DNA of 8,223 bases from Deltaproteobacteria bacterium (GCA_020861205.1 JAJBSY010000216.1:1-8223), one strand, 5' to 3'. Shown: positions 1 to 6,193, numbered from the stretch's first letter. The notes: generated from the letters alone by a model not told the origin. Program-made: numbers and translations.

Positions 1-714
1 GTCCTAAGGGACGCGACGCTGACAGTGGACCTGCCGGACGGCGAAACCTCGCCGGTATTCCTGAAGGAAGCAGGGCTGGATATGGACTTTACGGATAAAC
101 GGCAACAGGTCACGTTGTCGGCCGACCAGCTTACGGTGGCAAAAAAGCTGCTTCTCGCCAAAAAAACGGACCTCGGCATTGCCAGCGAAATGGGAGCCCT
201 CGCCGGGTATCTTCCCGAAACGATCATCGCGGGCGGCCAAGTGACCATGGATGTTTCCGTTCCGGGCGGGAATTCCCTTTTTCTGTCGTTTTCCCCCTTC
301 GCGCTTTCCGTCCAGGATCTGGGCACGTGCGTGGTGCGCGCGGCCATACACGGTCCGGCCGACATGAAGGGAGACGTGTCGATCAGCCTTCTGGAGGTCG
401 AACTCACCGATGCCGGGGCATCGGACATCCTCTTCGCGCTGATCGGGAAAGGCCAGGGCAAGACGCCGGAGTTTTTCCGGCGGGAAATCCGCATGGGCCT
501 TTCGACGGCCGGGTTCACGCTGTCGGGTCCGCGGGCGAAGTTGAATCCCGACGTTCTCGACTTCCTGGAAAAACCGGGCGCCACGCTCTCCGTAAAATTC
601 GCCCCCGGCCGCCCGGTCAAACCGGAGGAAGTGGAGGAGATGTTACTGCGCGACCCCGAGAGCGCCGGGCTGTCGTCCACGCTTACCCGGCCGGACGCTT
701 CTCAAGGCGGTTGA
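1..714 (+). CDS. Hypothetical protein, C-terminal part (5' end outside window)
   Basis: The reading frame is open from the first base to a TGA at 712-714, giving 237 residues of a protein whose start lies upstream. A GTG at 25 is in frame, but the frame is already open before it and I see no ribosome binding site, so I treat the gene as 5'-truncated by the window. The visible part alternates short hydrophobic and polar stretches, as in beta-rich periplasmic or surface proteins. It has no transmembrane helix, no cysteine cluster and no catalytic motif I can name. The last 100 residues contain a DAG motif, an FxxxPG-like stretch (DFLEKPGATLSVKF) and PGRPVKPEE. From memory, unverified, this resembles the end of large exported hypothetical proteins in other Proteobacteria. 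Codon use is GC-rich like the next two genes. No function is assigned. Confidence 0.75.
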   Translation, partial: VLRDATLTVDLPDGETSPVFLKEAGLDMDFTDKRQQVTLSADQLTVAKKLLLAKKTDLGIASEMGALAGYLPETIIAGGQVTMDVSVPGGNSLFLSFSPFALSVQDLGTCVVRAAIHGPADMKGDVSISLLEVELTDAGASDILFALIGKGQGKTPEFFRREIRMGLSTAGFTLSGPRAKLNPDVLDFLEKPGATLSVKFAPGRPVKPEEVEEMLLRDPESAGLSSTLTRPDASQGG

Positions 715-1035
715 CCGTAGAAACGCGGGGCCATACGCGGTCCGGAGCTTTCCCGGCGCGATGGCTTCCGTGAAACGCCGGACAAAGCCCTTCCCCTCCC
801 TGCCTGATCACGGACCACCGCGTCCTTGCCTGTGGGGTTTTCAGGTATCCCGGTGGCGGCGTGAGAACCCGGACTTCCCCACATCCGGCCGGGACCGTGC
901 GGATATTCCGCCCCATGAAAACCCGTTTCCGGCTGTAACGCTCCGGTTACCCGCATCCTCGCAAGAGACCCTCAGAATAGCCTTGACAAACCGGTGAAAA
1001 AGCCGTTTCTGGTTTTCCGTTTCCAAGGAAAAGCC
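715..1035. other. Intergenic stretch before the ClC gene, nothing recognised
   Basis: These 321 GC-rich bases hold no convincing gene: the short frames crossing them on both strands lack ribosome binding sites and recognisable protein character. A perfect TTGACA at 983-988 is a possible -35 element for the downstream transporter, but 17 bases on there is only TTTCTG, a poor -10. A five-pair stem (GTAAC at 935-939 with GTTAC at 946-950) has no T-tract and is not a terminator. A GTG at 994 is in frame with the transporter but has no Shine-Dalgarno sequence. Confidence 0.5.
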
Positions 1036-2385
1036 ATGCCCAGATATTCCCGCATGTTCACGCTGCCCGGCCGGGGCTTTGTCGGCTGGCGTCCGCTCAC
1101 CCTCTGGGCCGGCGCCGCGCTTATCGGTTTTGTCGCGCTGTTCCTCGGCAAGGGCGCGGCGTTCGTTTTTCATTTTTTTACCCGGATGACGGCGGACTAT
1201 CCCTGGTGGCCGTTCGTCTCCCTGCCGGCCGGCGGCATCCTGCTCACCTGGTTCATGGCCAGAGTGGGCGCGGGCACGGAGGGCAGCGGCATCCAGCAAG
1301 CCGTCGCCGCCATGCAGGTGGCCGAATCACCCGCCAAGGTCGGCTGGTTCGTCAACCTCCGGCTGGCCGGCGCCAAGTTCATCGCGCTGCTCATGGGAAC
1401 CGCCTCCGGTTTCGTTGTGGGCCTCGAGGGGCCGACTGTCCAGATAGGCGCGAGCATTCTCTATACCTTCCGCCATTTCCTGCCCCAGGACAACGCCATC
1501 CTGCGCCGGCAGCTCGTCATGGCCGGCGGCGCCGCCGGGATCGCCGCGGCCTTCAGCGCGCCCCTTGCCGGGCTGATGTTCGCCTTTGAAGAATTGGGGC
1601 GCCACGTCTCTCCGCGCGGCACTGCCCGCACGAGCATCGCCGTGGTGCTTTCCGGCACCATGGCCTACGCCGTGAGCAACAGGGTCAACTACTTCGGGCA
1701 GGTCCACCTCACCCAACGCCCGACGCTGTATGTTCTCGGCATCCTGTGCCTGATCACCCTGGCCGGAGCGCTTGTGGGCGGGGCGTTTTCCTGGCTGGCC
1801 ATCCGCACGGACAAATGGATGCCCCGGAAAATGCTGTTTTTCCGTATGCATCACCCGTACATCTTCGTTGTCATATGCGGCGTGCTAGTCGGCATTTGCG
1901 GCCTTGCCGCGCCTGTCTTCGGAAGCGGCGTGGAGGTTACTCGCCATTTGCTCCACGGAGATATGGCCGTCGAATGGTACTACCTGCCGTTAAAACTTGT
2001 CGCGCTCCTGCTGACCAACCTTACGGGCATACCGGGCGGGATTTTCGCGCCCTCGCTTTCCCTGGGAGCTGGGGTGGGCAGCTGGTTCCTGCCGCTCGCC
2101 GGCGCGCAGTGGCAGGGCGAAATACTGGCCGTCGGCATGGTGGCTGTCCTTTCCGCCGCGACCCGCGCGCCGCTTACGGCCGCCTTTATCATGATCGAAA
2201 TGACCAACGGCCATGCCATGGTGCTGGAAATGCTCGCCGCCTCCATGCTCGCCGCGCAGTCGGCCCGGTATTTCCACGTCCGCTTCTACCACGACCTCGC
2301 GCAGAGGGCCCTGCACATGATGCCGGATCTGCCCGAGTCCGACCACAGACCCTTTTGGGGCGGGCTGTTCGGTAAAAGGCCCTGA
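1036..2385 (+). CDS. ClC-family chloride/proton antiporter (chloride channel family membrane protein)
   Basis: This 449-residue polytopic inner-membrane protein belongs to the ClC family, whose bacterial members exchange chloride for protons and are linked to acid resistance or anion homeostasis. The ClC anion-pathway motifs appear in order: GSGIQ at residues 83-87 (usually GSGIP), GLEGP at 129-133 with the gating glutamate E131, APLAGLMFAFEEL at about 174-187, and GGIFAP at 334-339. E186 lines up with the internal proton glutamate (E203 of E. coli ClcA), and Y418 with its inner gate tyrosine (Y445). Both glutamates being present favours an antiporter over a channel. No CBS domains follow, and the length is close to ClcA. 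I chose ATG 1036 because AAGGAA lies six bases upstream; an in-frame GTG at 994 would add 14 residues but lacks a binding site. It reads as an intact core gene in its own transcription unit. Confidence 0.95.
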   Translation: MPRYSRMFTLPGRGFVGWRPLTLWAGAALIGFVALFLGKGAAFVFHFFTRMTADYPWWPFVSLPAGGILLTWFMARVGAGTEGSGIQQAVAAMQVAESPAKVGWFVNLRLAGAKFIALLMGTASGFVVGLEGPTVQIGASILYTFRHFLPQDNAILRRQLVMAGGAAGIAAAFSAPLAGLMFAFEELGRHVSPRGTARTSIAVVLSGTMAYAVSNRVNYFGQVHLTQRPTLYVLGILCLITLAGALVGGAFSWLAIRTDKWMPRKMLFFRMHHPYIFVVICGVLVGICGLAAPVFGSGVEVTRHLLHGDMAVEWYYLPLKLVALLLTNLTGIPGGIFAPSLSLGAGVGSWFLPLAGAQWQGEILAVGMVAVLSAATRAPLTAAFIMIEMTNGHAMVLEMLAASMLAAQSARYFHVRFYHDLAQRALHMMPDLPESDHRPFWGGLFGKRP

Positions 2386-2503
2386 TACGCGCCGCAAGCG
2401 CGCCGAAACCGCCCCGGAACAGGATTCCGGACGCGTCTCGTCCGAAGCTTCCCCAGCGGGTAGCAGCGCCGTTACTCGCGCGGTAGATTTATCAGCCCGC
2501 GTA

Positions 2504-2533
2504 AATCATGGTTTAATAAATTCTCCCATGATT
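2504..2533. promoter_or_regulatory. Inverted repeat upstream of the ligase-like gene
   Basis: Perfect 8-base arms AATCATGG (2504-2511) and CCATGATT (2526-2533) flank an AT-rich 14-base centre (TTTAATAAATTCTC). The arm centres are 22 bases apart, about two helical turns, which suits a dimeric DNA-binding protein. The AT-rich middle could hold part of a promoter, and the start codon of the next gene is 32 bases downstream. There is no T-tract after it, so an operator or 5' leader stem is likelier than a terminator. The role is inferred from position only. Confidence 0.4.
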
Positions 2534-2565
2534 GCCTGACACTTCAGAATCCTTATGAGGCAACC

Positions 2566-3636
2566 ATGAAGATGAACGAAAGCCCGGACGACGCCCTGCT
2601 TACGTGGCTCGTCTTCGATATCGAGAGCGCCGGTCAGGACGATCTTCTTCCGCACCGTCCCGACGACGGTATTTTCCAAGCGCGGGCCGCGACCCACATG
2701 CTGGCCGGCAGAGAGCGGATCGTTCCTTTTGATCATGACGCCTATCTTTTTGAACCGATGCTCGGCGGATTGCGCGCCTTTTTCTATCTTTCCACCGAAG
2801 AATGCGCCCTTATCGGCACGCGCGGCATAAACCTTCTTGCCTGGTTTCCGGAACTCGCCCCCGCGAATATGCATGTCGCCGCCCGCTGCGTCCTGGACGG
2901 CGAAGTGGTGTGTTTCAGAAACGGAAAACCAAGCCACGAGGAATTCCTTCACAGGTTGCAGCTCAAGGATCCGGCGGTGATAATGCGCGCCGCCCGTCGT
3001 TGCCCGGCAATATTCGTGGCCAGTGACATCGTTTTTGCCGAAGACGGCCAGATTACCAACCTCCCGGCCTTGGACCGCAAGGAAATTTTGGGCAAAACCA
3101 TCCTTGAGACCACAAGCCTCATAGCGATCCGGTACCTGCGAGGCCAGGGGAATACGCTGTATAACGCTGCCCGCCAGAGGGGATTGGAAGGTATTATGGC
3201 GAAACACAAAACAAGCAGTTACCACTTCGGGATCAGGAGCCCTGATTGGATCGCCATAAAAAACATGTTGCGGGACAATTTCATCGTCTGCGGGTACACC
3301 ACGGGCAAAAAACCCTCCGTCGTGCTCGGCCAGTATGACCCCACGGGCGTTATCCTTTACAGGGGAACCGCGGCCCTGGAAGGATGGGATGAGGATTTTT
3401 CCTGTATCCGCCGTCAACGAACCGTTTCGCGGCACCCCTTTCCCAACCTCCTTCCGGATGCGGTTCCGAACGCCGCCTGGGTCGAGCCCGCTCTCGTCTG
3501 CACGGCATCCTTTACCGCGCGCGACGAACTCGGGTTTCTTTCCGATCCTTGTTACCAGGGATTACGTTCCTACCAGGCCTGGGATAAAGCGCTCCTGCGG
3601 GACGTTCAACACGGAGCCGGCCGGGCTCCCGCATAA
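2566..3636 (+). CDS. ATP-dependent DNA ligase homologue with altered catalytic motif I
   Basis: The 356 residues match the stand-alone ligase module of the LigD/LigC type (nucleotidyltransferase domain plus OB fold), which normally seals nicks through a lysine-AMP intermediate. Motif III is CVLDGEVV (E113), motif IIIa is near FVASDIVF (150-157), motif IV is EGIMAK (208-213), and SYHFGIRS plus motif V WIAIK (228-232) follow. The OB-fold part starts near DNFIVCGYTTGKK (237-249) and runs into WVEPALV and the YQGLR region (330-334). Motif I, expected as EPKxDGxR, reads EPMLGGLR at 63-70: the nucleophilic lysine is M65 (ATG 2758-2760) and the aspartate is G67. Self-adenylylation should therefore fail. 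The rest is intact with GC-rich codon use, so a conserved non-catalytic or DNA-binding role is possible. ATG 2566 has TGAGG five bases upstream; ATG 2572 is an alternative. No Ku gene is next to it. Confidence 0.85.
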   Translation: MKMNESPDDALLTWLVFDIESAGQDDLLPHRPDDGIFQARAATHMLAGRERIVPFDHDAYLFEPMLGGLRAFFYLSTEECALIGTRGINLLAWFPELAPANMHVAARCVLDGEVVCFRNGKPSHEEFLHRLQLKDPAVIMRAARRCPAIFVASDIVFAEDGQITNLPALDRKEILGKTILETTSLIAIRYLRGQGNTLYNAARQRGLEGIMAKHKTSSYHFGIRSPDWIAIKNMLRDNFIVCGYTTGKKPSVVLGQYDPTGVILYRGTAALEGWDEDFSCIRRQRTVSRHPFPNLLPDAVPNAAWVEPALVCTASFTARDELGFLSDPCYQGLRSYQAWDKALLRDVQHGAGRAPA

Positions 3637-3654
3637 AAGATCAGTGTGATCTCT

Positions 3655-3681
3655 GGGCGTCCGCCCCATCCACTTTTTTTT
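3655..3681 (+). terminator. Weak possible terminator after the ligase-like gene
   Basis: A short stem GGGC/GCCC (3655-3658 with 3663-3666, loop GTCC) precedes a run of eight Ts at 3674-3681, with seven bases between stem and T-run. The T-tract and the position 19 bases after the stop codon favour a terminator. The four-pair stem and the spacer argue against an efficient one. Confidence 0.3.
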
Positions 3682-3690
3682 AAAAAGGGC

Positions 3691-3719
3691 TTGCCTTTCC
3701 GCCCGACATTGGGTACTTC
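3691..3719 (+). promoter_or_regulatory. Possible tRNA-Phe promoter
   Basis: TTGCCT (3691-3696) and TACTTC (3714-3719) are separated by 17 bases, and the second is preceded by GGG. The spacing and the position about 14 bases before the tRNA fit a stable-RNA promoter, but both boxes match the sigma-70 consensus poorly. Confidence 0.3.
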
Positions 3720-3732
3720 AACTCTTCGACAC

Positions 3733-3808
3733 GCCGGGGTAGCTCAGTTGGTAGAGCAGCGGACTGAAAATCCGCGTGTGGGCAGTTCAATCCTGTCCCC
3801 CGGCACCA
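3733..3808 (+). tRNA. tRNA-Phe (anticodon GAA)
   Basis: The full cloverleaf can be drawn by hand. The acceptor stem is GCCGGGG (3733-3739) with CCCCGGC (3798-3804). The D stem is GCTC (3742-3745) with GAGC (3754-3757). The anticodon stem is GCGGA (3759-3763) with TCCGC (3771-3775), around loop CTGAAAA with anticodon GAA at 3766-3768. The T stem is GGCAG (3781-3785) with CTGTC (3793-3797) around TTCAATC, with one G-T pair. The discriminator is A3805 and CCA is encoded at 3806-3808. It is complete, reads phenylalanine codons UUC and UUU, and serves as the integration target of the element to its right. Confidence 0.97.
3781..3808 (+). other. Predicted left attachment site (attL) in the tRNA-Phe 3' end
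   Basis: P4-type integrases usually recombine within the 3' part of a tRNA gene, and the incoming element restores that end. The T arm, acceptor 3' strand and CCA are therefore the likely core. The integrase gene follows directly and points away from the tRNA. A second copy of this sequence, which would prove it, is not in the window, so the exact boundaries are a guess. Confidence 0.45.
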
Positions 3809-3834
3809 CGAATTTGACCAACAAGGTCTATAGA

Positions 3835-3872
3835 AGGCCGGAAATACTGAACAAAATCAGCATTTCCGGCCT
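3835..3872 (+). terminator. Strong stem-loop between tRNA-Phe and integrase, possible terminator
   Basis: AGGCCGGAAAT (3835-3845) pairs perfectly with ATTTCCGGCCT (3862-3872). After one mismatch, CTGA (3847-3850) pairs with TCAG (3857-3860) around the loop ACAAAA. The 3' flank is CTCTCTCTTG, pyrimidine-rich but not a clean U-run. The position, 26 bases past the tRNA CCA end, suits transcription stop or 3' processing of the tRNA. It could instead be part of the attachment region of the island. The structure is certain; its role is not. Confidence 0.5.
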
Positions 3873-3923
3873 CTCTCTTGTCCGGGATAGAACAGGCAGG
3901 TGCGTGGACATCTGCTATTTTTG

Positions 3924-3993
3924 GCGGTATTTCTGACGGTATAGTTCTCTCTCAAGAGGTTGAAAATACCGTCATGCCGCTTTCAGATACCGC
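3924..3993. promoter_or_regulatory. Nested inverted repeats over the integrase promoter and start
   Basis: An inner perfect 9-base inverted repeat, TGACGGTAT (3934-3942) with ATACCGTCA (3966-3974), brackets the ribosome binding region and ends on the A of the integrase start codon. An outer 7-base pair, GCGGTAT (3924-3930) with ATACCGC (3987-3993), encloses it. A candidate -10 box, TATAGT (3940-3945), overlaps the inner left arm, although no good -35 is seen. The layout fits autorepression by the integrase or another island regulator, or a leader hairpin covering the start codon. The same 9-mer recurs by chance or design at 4201-4209 inside the gene. Confidence 0.5.
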
Positions 3994-5185
3994 TATACGC
4001 AACGCAAAGCCTACGGGCAAGCCGCAAAAACTCGCAGACACCGAAGGTCTGTACCTCTTCATCTCCCCTACTGGCGGCAAACTTTGGCGCATGGACTACC
4101 GCTTCGCCGGGAAGCGGAAGACATTGAGCTTAGGTAAATACCCCGCTGTCGGCCTGAAAGACGCCCGGACGCGCCGAGACAAGGCCAAGGAACTCTTGGC
4201 TGACGGTATCGACCCCTCCGAGCAGAAAAAGGTCAACAAGCGCGTCATTATCGAGGAAGAGCGGCGCAGCCAGAATACATTTCGTCTCGTCGCCCTTGAA
4301 TGGTTCGACACTTACGCGCCTGACCTCTCGGAGAAACACGCGCTCAAGCTGCGACGGTATTTGGAGAACGCCTTATTTGACGTATTCGGCAACAAGGTCA
4401 TTACGGACATAGTACCCGCTGACATTTTGGAAGCAGCGCGGCCCGCGCAAGAGAAAGGGCGCATCCAGACGGCACACCGCCTTGTGCAGCTTACAGGGCA
4501 AGTGCTGCAATACGCCGTCATCAAGGGGATACTCAACGTCAACGTGGCTACGGGCATCACAAGGGCGCTGCAACCCATCCGGGTGACCAACTACCCCGCA
4601 GTTACCGACCCCAAAGAAATAGGCCGATTGCTCCGCGCAATCGACCACTACGAGGGCTATCCCTCCATCGTTTACTTCATGAAAATTTTGCCCTACGTCT
4701 TTACCCGCCCCGGCGAACTTCGCCTTGCCGAATGGGAAGATATCGACTTTGAAAACAGCCTCTTTATCGTCCCGTGGCACAGGATGAAAACGCGCAAGGT
4801 CAATCGCAAAGACCATCATGTGCCGCTGGCCCGTCAGGTTGTGGCCTTGTTCCGTGAGCTACAGGAATTTTCCGGCGACGGTAAATTCGTCTTTCCGGGG
4901 GCGAGAGCTAAAACGGACACTATCAGCGATGCGGGGCCGCTCAATGCCTTGCGCGATCTTGGCTATCCGAAAGAGGTTATGACCCTGCACGGTTTCCGCA
5001 GTATGGCAAGTACGCGCCTGAATGAAATGGGCTACCGCCCGGACATTATTGAAACGCAATTGGCCCACAAAGATCCGGATGCCGTGCGCATGGTATACAA
5101 CCGGGCGCAATACATGGATGAGCGCCGCAAGATGATGGAAGAATGGGCTGACTATCTCGACGCTTTGCGGCTCTCCGTTTCTTGA
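3974..5185 (+). CDS. P4-family tyrosine integrase
   Basis: This 403-residue site-specific recombinase would insert and excise the island at the neighbouring tRNA-Phe. The N-terminus (MPLSDTAIRNAKP) and residues 1 to about 90 are the arm-binding DUF4102 type typical of P4-like integrases. A core-binding helical domain follows at about 100-200, then the catalytic domain. Its residues are visible: R245 in TRPGELR, K272 in the beta-hairpin region, HGFR with H339 and R342, H365 in QLAHKD, and the tyrosine in YNRAQY (Y375 most likely, Y380 next). The ending ERRKMMEEWADYLD is typical of the family. The frame is open upstream to a TTG at 3878, but homology begins at ATG 3974. AAGAGGT at 3954-3960 is 13 bases away, rather far for a binding site, so the start is judged mainly by family. 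It appears intact. Confidence 0.95.
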   Translation: MPLSDTAIRNAKPTGKPQKLADTEGLYLFISPTGGKLWRMDYRFAGKRKTLSLGKYPAVGLKDARTRRDKAKELLADGIDPSEQKKVNKRVIIEEERRSQNTFRLVALEWFDTYAPDLSEKHALKLRRYLENALFDVFGNKVITDIVPADILEAARPAQEKGRIQTAHRLVQLTGQVLQYAVIKGILNVNVATGITRALQPIRVTNYPAVTDPKEIGRLLRAIDHYEGYPSIVYFMKILPYVFTRPGELRLAEWEDIDFENSLFIVPWHRMKTRKVNRKDHHVPLARQVVALFRELQEFSGDGKFVFPGARAKTDTISDAGPLNALRDLGYPKEVMTLHGFRSMASTRLNEMGYRPDIIETQLAHKDPDAVRMVYNRAQYMDERRKMMEEWADYLDALRLSVS

Positions 5186-5222
5186 TACCCTTTCGCCATA
5201 CCGCAACACATGAGGGGTGGCG

Positions 5223-5279
5223 CGGGCCTTGCGAGGGACACCGGAACGGAAGAGTGTCACGGTGCAAGGGCCGTGACGC
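5223..5279. other. Structured intergenic region between converging genes, possible bidirectional terminator
   Basis: GTCACGG (5256-5262) pairs with CCGTGAC (5271-5277), extended by T5255-G5278 and G5254-C5279, around loop TGCAAGGG. An alternative larger fold pairs GGCCTTGC (5225-5232) with GCAAGGGCC (one bulge) and GACAC (5237-5241) with GTGTC (5254-5258). The region lies between the ends of the integrase and the oppositely oriented repressor gene, where a terminator would be expected. No T-run follows on either strand, so this is not a standard intrinsic terminator. Confidence 0.35.
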
Positions 5280-5289
5280 CCCGGTTCAA

Positions 5290-5628
5290 TTAGGATTTGT
5301 AGGATACAGGGATAACAGTTCGTAATCCGGCTACGGTGTACCACCATTCTTCTGTGTACGCTTCTCCCTCGCCGGTCAGTACCCATACAGGATTGTAGTG
5401 TGTCCGTTTTTCCAGCAAAAGGTAAAGCCATTTTGCTGGAAATATGTTTCGGCGTTTCACGTCTGAAATCTGTGATTGCCTCACACCCAACCAGCCTGCA
5501 AGCTCCACCTCTGCTCTTGTGCCTGTGGCTGTCTTGAAGCGGTTCAAGACGGCTTCAGCGGTTAGCTCTACATATTGCCCCTGCCCGAGTTGGTAATACC
5601 CTTCTGGCTCGCAGTATTCTATTCGCAT
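5290..5628 (-). CDS. CI-repressor-like helix-turn-helix protein, short form
   Basis: This 112-residue protein carries a phage CI-repressor N-terminal helix-turn-helix domain at about residues 26-89. AVLNRFK starts it, ELAGWLGVRQSQISDVKRR is the recognition unit, and WLYLLLEKRTHYNPVWVLTGEGE ends it, the last part being the NPxWLLTGEG-like signature. A short tail of 23 residues follows where full CI proteins have an S24 peptidase and dimerisation domain, so RecA-triggered self-cleavage is not expected. The start at 5628 has GGGGAAG upstream on this strand. Its leader is the palindrome at 5640-5683, and a weak promoter can be placed in it (-35 TTGCAT at 5686-5681, 17 bases, -10 TATAGG at 5663-5658). 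It probably represses itself and the divergent regulator. Island maintenance control is inferred from context. Confidence 0.85.
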   Translation of the reverse strand: MRIEYCEPEGYYQLGQGQYVELTAEAVLNRFKTATGTRAEVELAGWLGVRQSQISDVKRRNIFPAKWLYLLLEKRTHYNPVWVLTGEGEAYTEEWWYTVAGLRTVIPVSYKS

Positions 5629-5639
5629 GGATTCTTCCC

Positions 5640-5683
5640 CATAGGACGCTTTTCATCCCTATAGGGAAGAAAAGCGTCCTATG
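5640..5683. promoter_or_regulatory. 44-bp near-perfect palindrome, divergent operator
   Basis: Bases 5640-5683 form a palindrome in which 21 of 22 base pairs match; only A5655/A5668 fail. The outer arms read ATAGGACGCTTTTC (5641-5654) and GAAAAGCGTCCTAT (5669-5682). The core TCCCTATAGGGA (5656-5667) is itself a perfect palindrome. The motif ATAGG or its complement thus occurs at the left arm, the centre and the right arm, spaced about 17.5 bases. It sits between two divergent helix-turn-helix genes and covers the likely promoter of the minus-strand one, so it is very probably the shared operator. Cruciform or hairpin formation is also possible. Confidence 0.75.
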
Positions 5684-5702
5684 CAAGAGTTATCTTGCGA
5701 AC

Positions 5703-5945
5703 ATGGAACAGCAAATAACGAAAACATATTTCAGGGATGTCTTACGGGAATATCGACTGAAAGCCGGAATGACTCAAGAGCAGCTTGCAGGATTAGCGGG
5801 CGTATCCAAGGGGTTCGTTGGCAAGATGGAAACAGGCCAGAAATGGCCCAACATCGACATGCTGATAAAGCTCGCGGAAGCTCTCAATATTCGTCCGGGT
5901 GAAATGACGGATGCGCTTGTCAAAAAATGGAAAACGAAGGATTAG
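5703..5945 (+). CDS. XRE/Cro-type transcriptional regulator
   Basis: This 80-residue protein is almost entirely one HTH_3 (Cro/CI) domain, about residues 10-65. FRDVLREYRLKAGMTQEQLA is helix 1 and the start of helix 2, GVSKGFVGKMETG the recognition helix and turn, then PNIDMLIKLAEALNI. A short charged tail follows. It is the plus-strand partner of the CI-like gene across the palindromic operator, an arrangement like a phage CI/Cro switch in miniature. ATG 5703 is used because the next in-frame ATG would cut into the domain; no strong Shine-Dalgarno lies upstream, only AAGAG about 13 bases away. A weak hairpin GGAGC/GCTCT with a three-T tail overlaps the stop codon (5945-5961). Which genes it controls beyond its own operator is not visible. 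Confidence 0.88.
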   Translation: MEQQITKTYFRDVLREYRLKAGMTQEQLAGLAGVSKGFVGKMETGQKWPNIDMLIKLAEALNIRPGEMTDALVKKWKTKD

Positions 5946-6062
5946 GAGCGACAAGCTCTTTGACATCCAAGCATCGCTTTTCTATCCGTTCACAGTCTGG
6001 CACAGAGCGAAGTCTGCGGTCTGATTTTTGTCTCCTGCCTTTGGCGGTCGAGCGGCACGGTC

Positions 6063-6094
6063 GCCCACGTTTTACGAAGTAAAGCATAGTGGGC
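6063..6094. repeat. Stem-loop GCCCAC/GTGGGC with inner hairpin
   Basis: GCCCAC (6063-6068) pairs with GTGGGC (6089-6094). Inside it TTTAC (6071-6075) pairs with GTAAA (6079-6083) around GAA. A second small hairpin, TTTGC/GCAAA (6101-6105 with 6111-6115), follows directly. Confidence 0.4.
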
Positions 6095-6193
6095 TATACT
6101 TTTGCTTTTCGCAAAGACCAGAAACAGACACGCCCGCCATTTTCCATGCCTCTCGTCACTGCCTTTACGCAGTTGTGGCCTCGCAGAGCGCAC

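Noticed and set aside
983..1011. Sigma-70 promoter with TTGACA at 983 for the ClC gene
   Set aside because: The -35 is perfect but the sequence 17 to 18 bases downstream (TTTCTG/TTCTGG) is too poor a -10 to claim a promoter.
994..1035. GTG start at 994 for the ClC gene
   Set aside because: It has no Shine-Dalgarno, and the 14 added residues precede a normal ClC N-terminus. ATG 1036 has AAGGAA at the right distance.
841..1299. Long minus-strand frame across the start of the ClC gene
   Set aside because: It is a shadow frame in GC-rich DNA opposite a strongly supported gene, with low-complexity charged content and no domain.
2414..2430. Hairpin CCGGAA/TTCCGG after the ClC gene as a terminator
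   Set aside because: The six-pair stem is followed by mixed GC-rich sequence without a T-tract, so termination is not supported.
2506..3435. 309-residue minus-strand frame opposite the ligase-like gene
   Set aside because: The plus strand carries recognisable ligase motifs along the whole length; the minus frame shows none and has no ribosome binding site.
3646..3936. Plus-strand frame of 96 residues over the tRNA, containing AGVAQLVEQRTENPRVGSS
   Set aside because: This is the well-known spurious translation of a tRNA gene; the cloverleaf explains the sequence fully.
3878..3973. Upstream extension of the integrase to TTG 3878
   Set aside because: It would translate the hairpin flank and operator region, and family members begin at the MPLSDTAIRNAKP-type sequence.
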